Assembly: GCF_028453695.1 (NCBI RefSeq)
Contig: NC_135773.1
Coordinates: forward strand, 3,658,001 to 3,722,000
Length of the DNA: 64,000 nucleotides
From: Augochlora pura
Lineage: Eukaryota > Arthropoda > Insecta > Hymenoptera > Halictidae
Direction of reading: 5' to 3'
This document shows, in pieces, positions 62,597-64,000 of this stretch. How positions within the stretch are numbered: the stretch's first letter is position 1; every line of letters begins with the position of its first letter. The position numbers and the translations under genes are program-made. A model generated the notes under the pieces. The model saw only the letters and a program-made list of their open reading frames with translations, made no database searches and was not told the origin of the DNA.

Positions 62597-62913
62597 ACTC
62601 GCGATTAATTCCGCTGAGGAATTATTTAGTAAAATGGCGGTAAGCTCGGAGACGAATAGTAATTACTAGAACGTGGATTTTTATACGAATTGCAACGAAT
62701 CGTTTCTTAAATATGTGAAGAAGAAATAAATCCTTTACATACCATAGATATTTATTTAATATTAGAATTCTATGCATTGGTAAAAGGAAAAACAAGCTCG
62801 ACAAAAATATATTCCTTCTTTGAATAATTACGTGTTGCGGGCAACGTAACAATCTCAACGTTGTTGAGTTTCATTTATTTTTAATTAATTCTTTCGACGT
62901 TGCCACTTGTAAA

Positions 62914-63060
62914 TATATCTGCAACAATATTTTTAAAAATATCTGGTAACAAAATTTTTAAAAATATCTGGTAACAATATTTTTAAAAATATCTGGTAAC
63001 AATATTTTAAAAAATATCTGGTAACAATATCTGCCAAGATATCTAGTAAAAATATACAGC
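62914..63060. repeat. 25-bp tandem repeat, about five copies
   Basis: ATCTGGTAACAATATTTTTA-type units start at 62941, 62966, 62991 and 63016, with diverged units on both sides. Confidence 0.85.
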
Positions 63061-63632
63061 AATAAATTCGCAAATAATTCTCAAACCACGTCGCCAATAT
63101 CCTTATCGCCAAATTCCTCTTTAAACGCAGATTTGAATTCGTACATTTCTGGTCTATCTCCGACACGTTTCGCATTCGATTAATCGTGGTCCCGACGCCT
63201 GGTCGTCGCGGGCGACTTAATCCAACGATACCTGTTGTATCCTGTCGAGTCCGCGGGAAAGGACCGAGGAAGAGGAAAAGAGAAAACGAGACCTGCGGTC
63301 CGCAAACGTATCTCTGTAGCCAGCTGGCTAGCGGCGGTAGGACGCAATCAATGGGAAACTCAAGGCGGGCCGGCATGAAAGGTGGGGGTGTCCTTCCACG
63401 ATCAATCCAATTCTCAAAAGAGCCCTGTTTACAAGTCCGTCCATCGGATTCAACGAATTCTACGACTCAGCGGTTTCCGCCGATTCCTTTTTCCGTTTCT
63501 AGACGAGCGCAACGGTTTCTTCGCAGTCGTCCTCCGACGTCCGCTTTCCGAAACAGCGCGCGATAATTAATTACGAATTTTCACATTGGCGCGAAAGATG
63601 CGAATGCCACCATCGTTATAGCGTGTCGTTTA

Positions 63633-64000
63633 TTAACCCTTTGCGCTCGAAATAATTTTAACACTTTATCGACCTATAAATCGGCTTTCCCCCCCGATCG
63701 GTAGCCTGTGAATCGGCTGCCATGGTAACCCTTAATTTGTTATCTATTATTGAGATAATTGGGTCAAATTGTACTACAAGCTTCAATATTATTATATAAA
63801 TTTTTAAATATTAAATACCTTTCGCGATTAATAAGATAAATAAAATCAAAATAGAAACGAAAATTTTTCGTCGATAAAGTATTAACTGTTTTAGAACAAC
63901 TTCTCTGGTTTATAGTGTTTTTATTTTATGCAAAAACGTGTACTCTCATGCATATAGAATTGATTCTTGTGACTACTAAATTAATAAATTATTAATTTCA
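63633..64000. mobile_element. Left part of a TTAA element running off the window
   Basis: TTAACCCTTTGCGCTCGAAA begins at about 63633. The interior (GCCTGTGAATCGGCTGCCAT, then AATTGTACTACAAGC) matches a decayed copy at about 46128-46330. The right end is not seen within the window. Confidence 0.6.

Noticed and set aside
1..64000. tRNA genes, rRNA genes, CRISPR arrays and bacterial-type operons
   Set aside because: I looked for tRNA T-loop motifs with acceptor stems, spaced identical repeats with unique spacers, and clustered intronless genes, and found none.

Overview
The window is a stretch of insect nuclear DNA, most likely from a hymenopteran and possibly a bee. Signs of this are GT-AG introns, AT-rich non-coding DNA broken by CpG-rich islands and CG dinucleotide runs, many short TTAA-flanked (piggyBac-like), mariner-derived and hAT-type elements, an insect-type EcKL (ecdysteroid kinase-like) gene, and a C-terminal Src kinase (Csk) end that is very close to the animal consensus. 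The order is inferred from general character, not from a database comparison.

Genes lie only in the first 25.5 kb. (1) 166-606 (+): the last three coding exons of Csk. (2) 5141-11702 (-): a four-exon gene I assembled from splice sites with matching phases. It encodes about 1216 residues and I do not recognise it. It has a Gln/Pro-rich N-terminus with an 11-residue repeat, a Cys-rich patch, a coiled-coil stretch, an acidic and basic middle, and a globular-looking C-terminal part. It converges on Csk. (3) 15369-21713 (+): a two-exon EcKL/CHK kinase-like gene of 362 residues, with a TATA/Inr-like promoter and a poly(A) signal. Its catalytic-loop Asp is replaced by His. (4) 25062-25490 (-): a single-exon 142-residue protein with one membrane segment. 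Directly behind it on the same strand is an AT-rich, frame-broken stretch (24721-25061) that reads like a decayed coding sequence.

From about 25.5 kb to 64 kb I find no convincing coding exon, no tRNA and no CRISPR array. This part is AT-rich intergenic or intronic DNA with tandem arrays, microsatellites and many small non-autonomous DNA transposons. The TTAA-flanked elements are the commonest. One sits in one copy of a tandem duplication whose other copy still has the empty TTAA site. Two abut and share one TTAA, and one pair is nested. A mariner-derived inverted structure (31603-32763) carries a GC-rich core with two identical 16-bp palindromes. A four-unit, 35-bp-period array (59.45-59.57 kb) repeats a perfect CACGTG E-box palindrome. 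There is a 100-base assembly gap at 22500-22599.

I see no clear new multi-gene system. The observations most worth following are the unrecognised 1216-residue gene, the EcKL with the altered HGD motif, the decayed coding relic, the E-box array and the subterminal palindromes of the TTAA elements.
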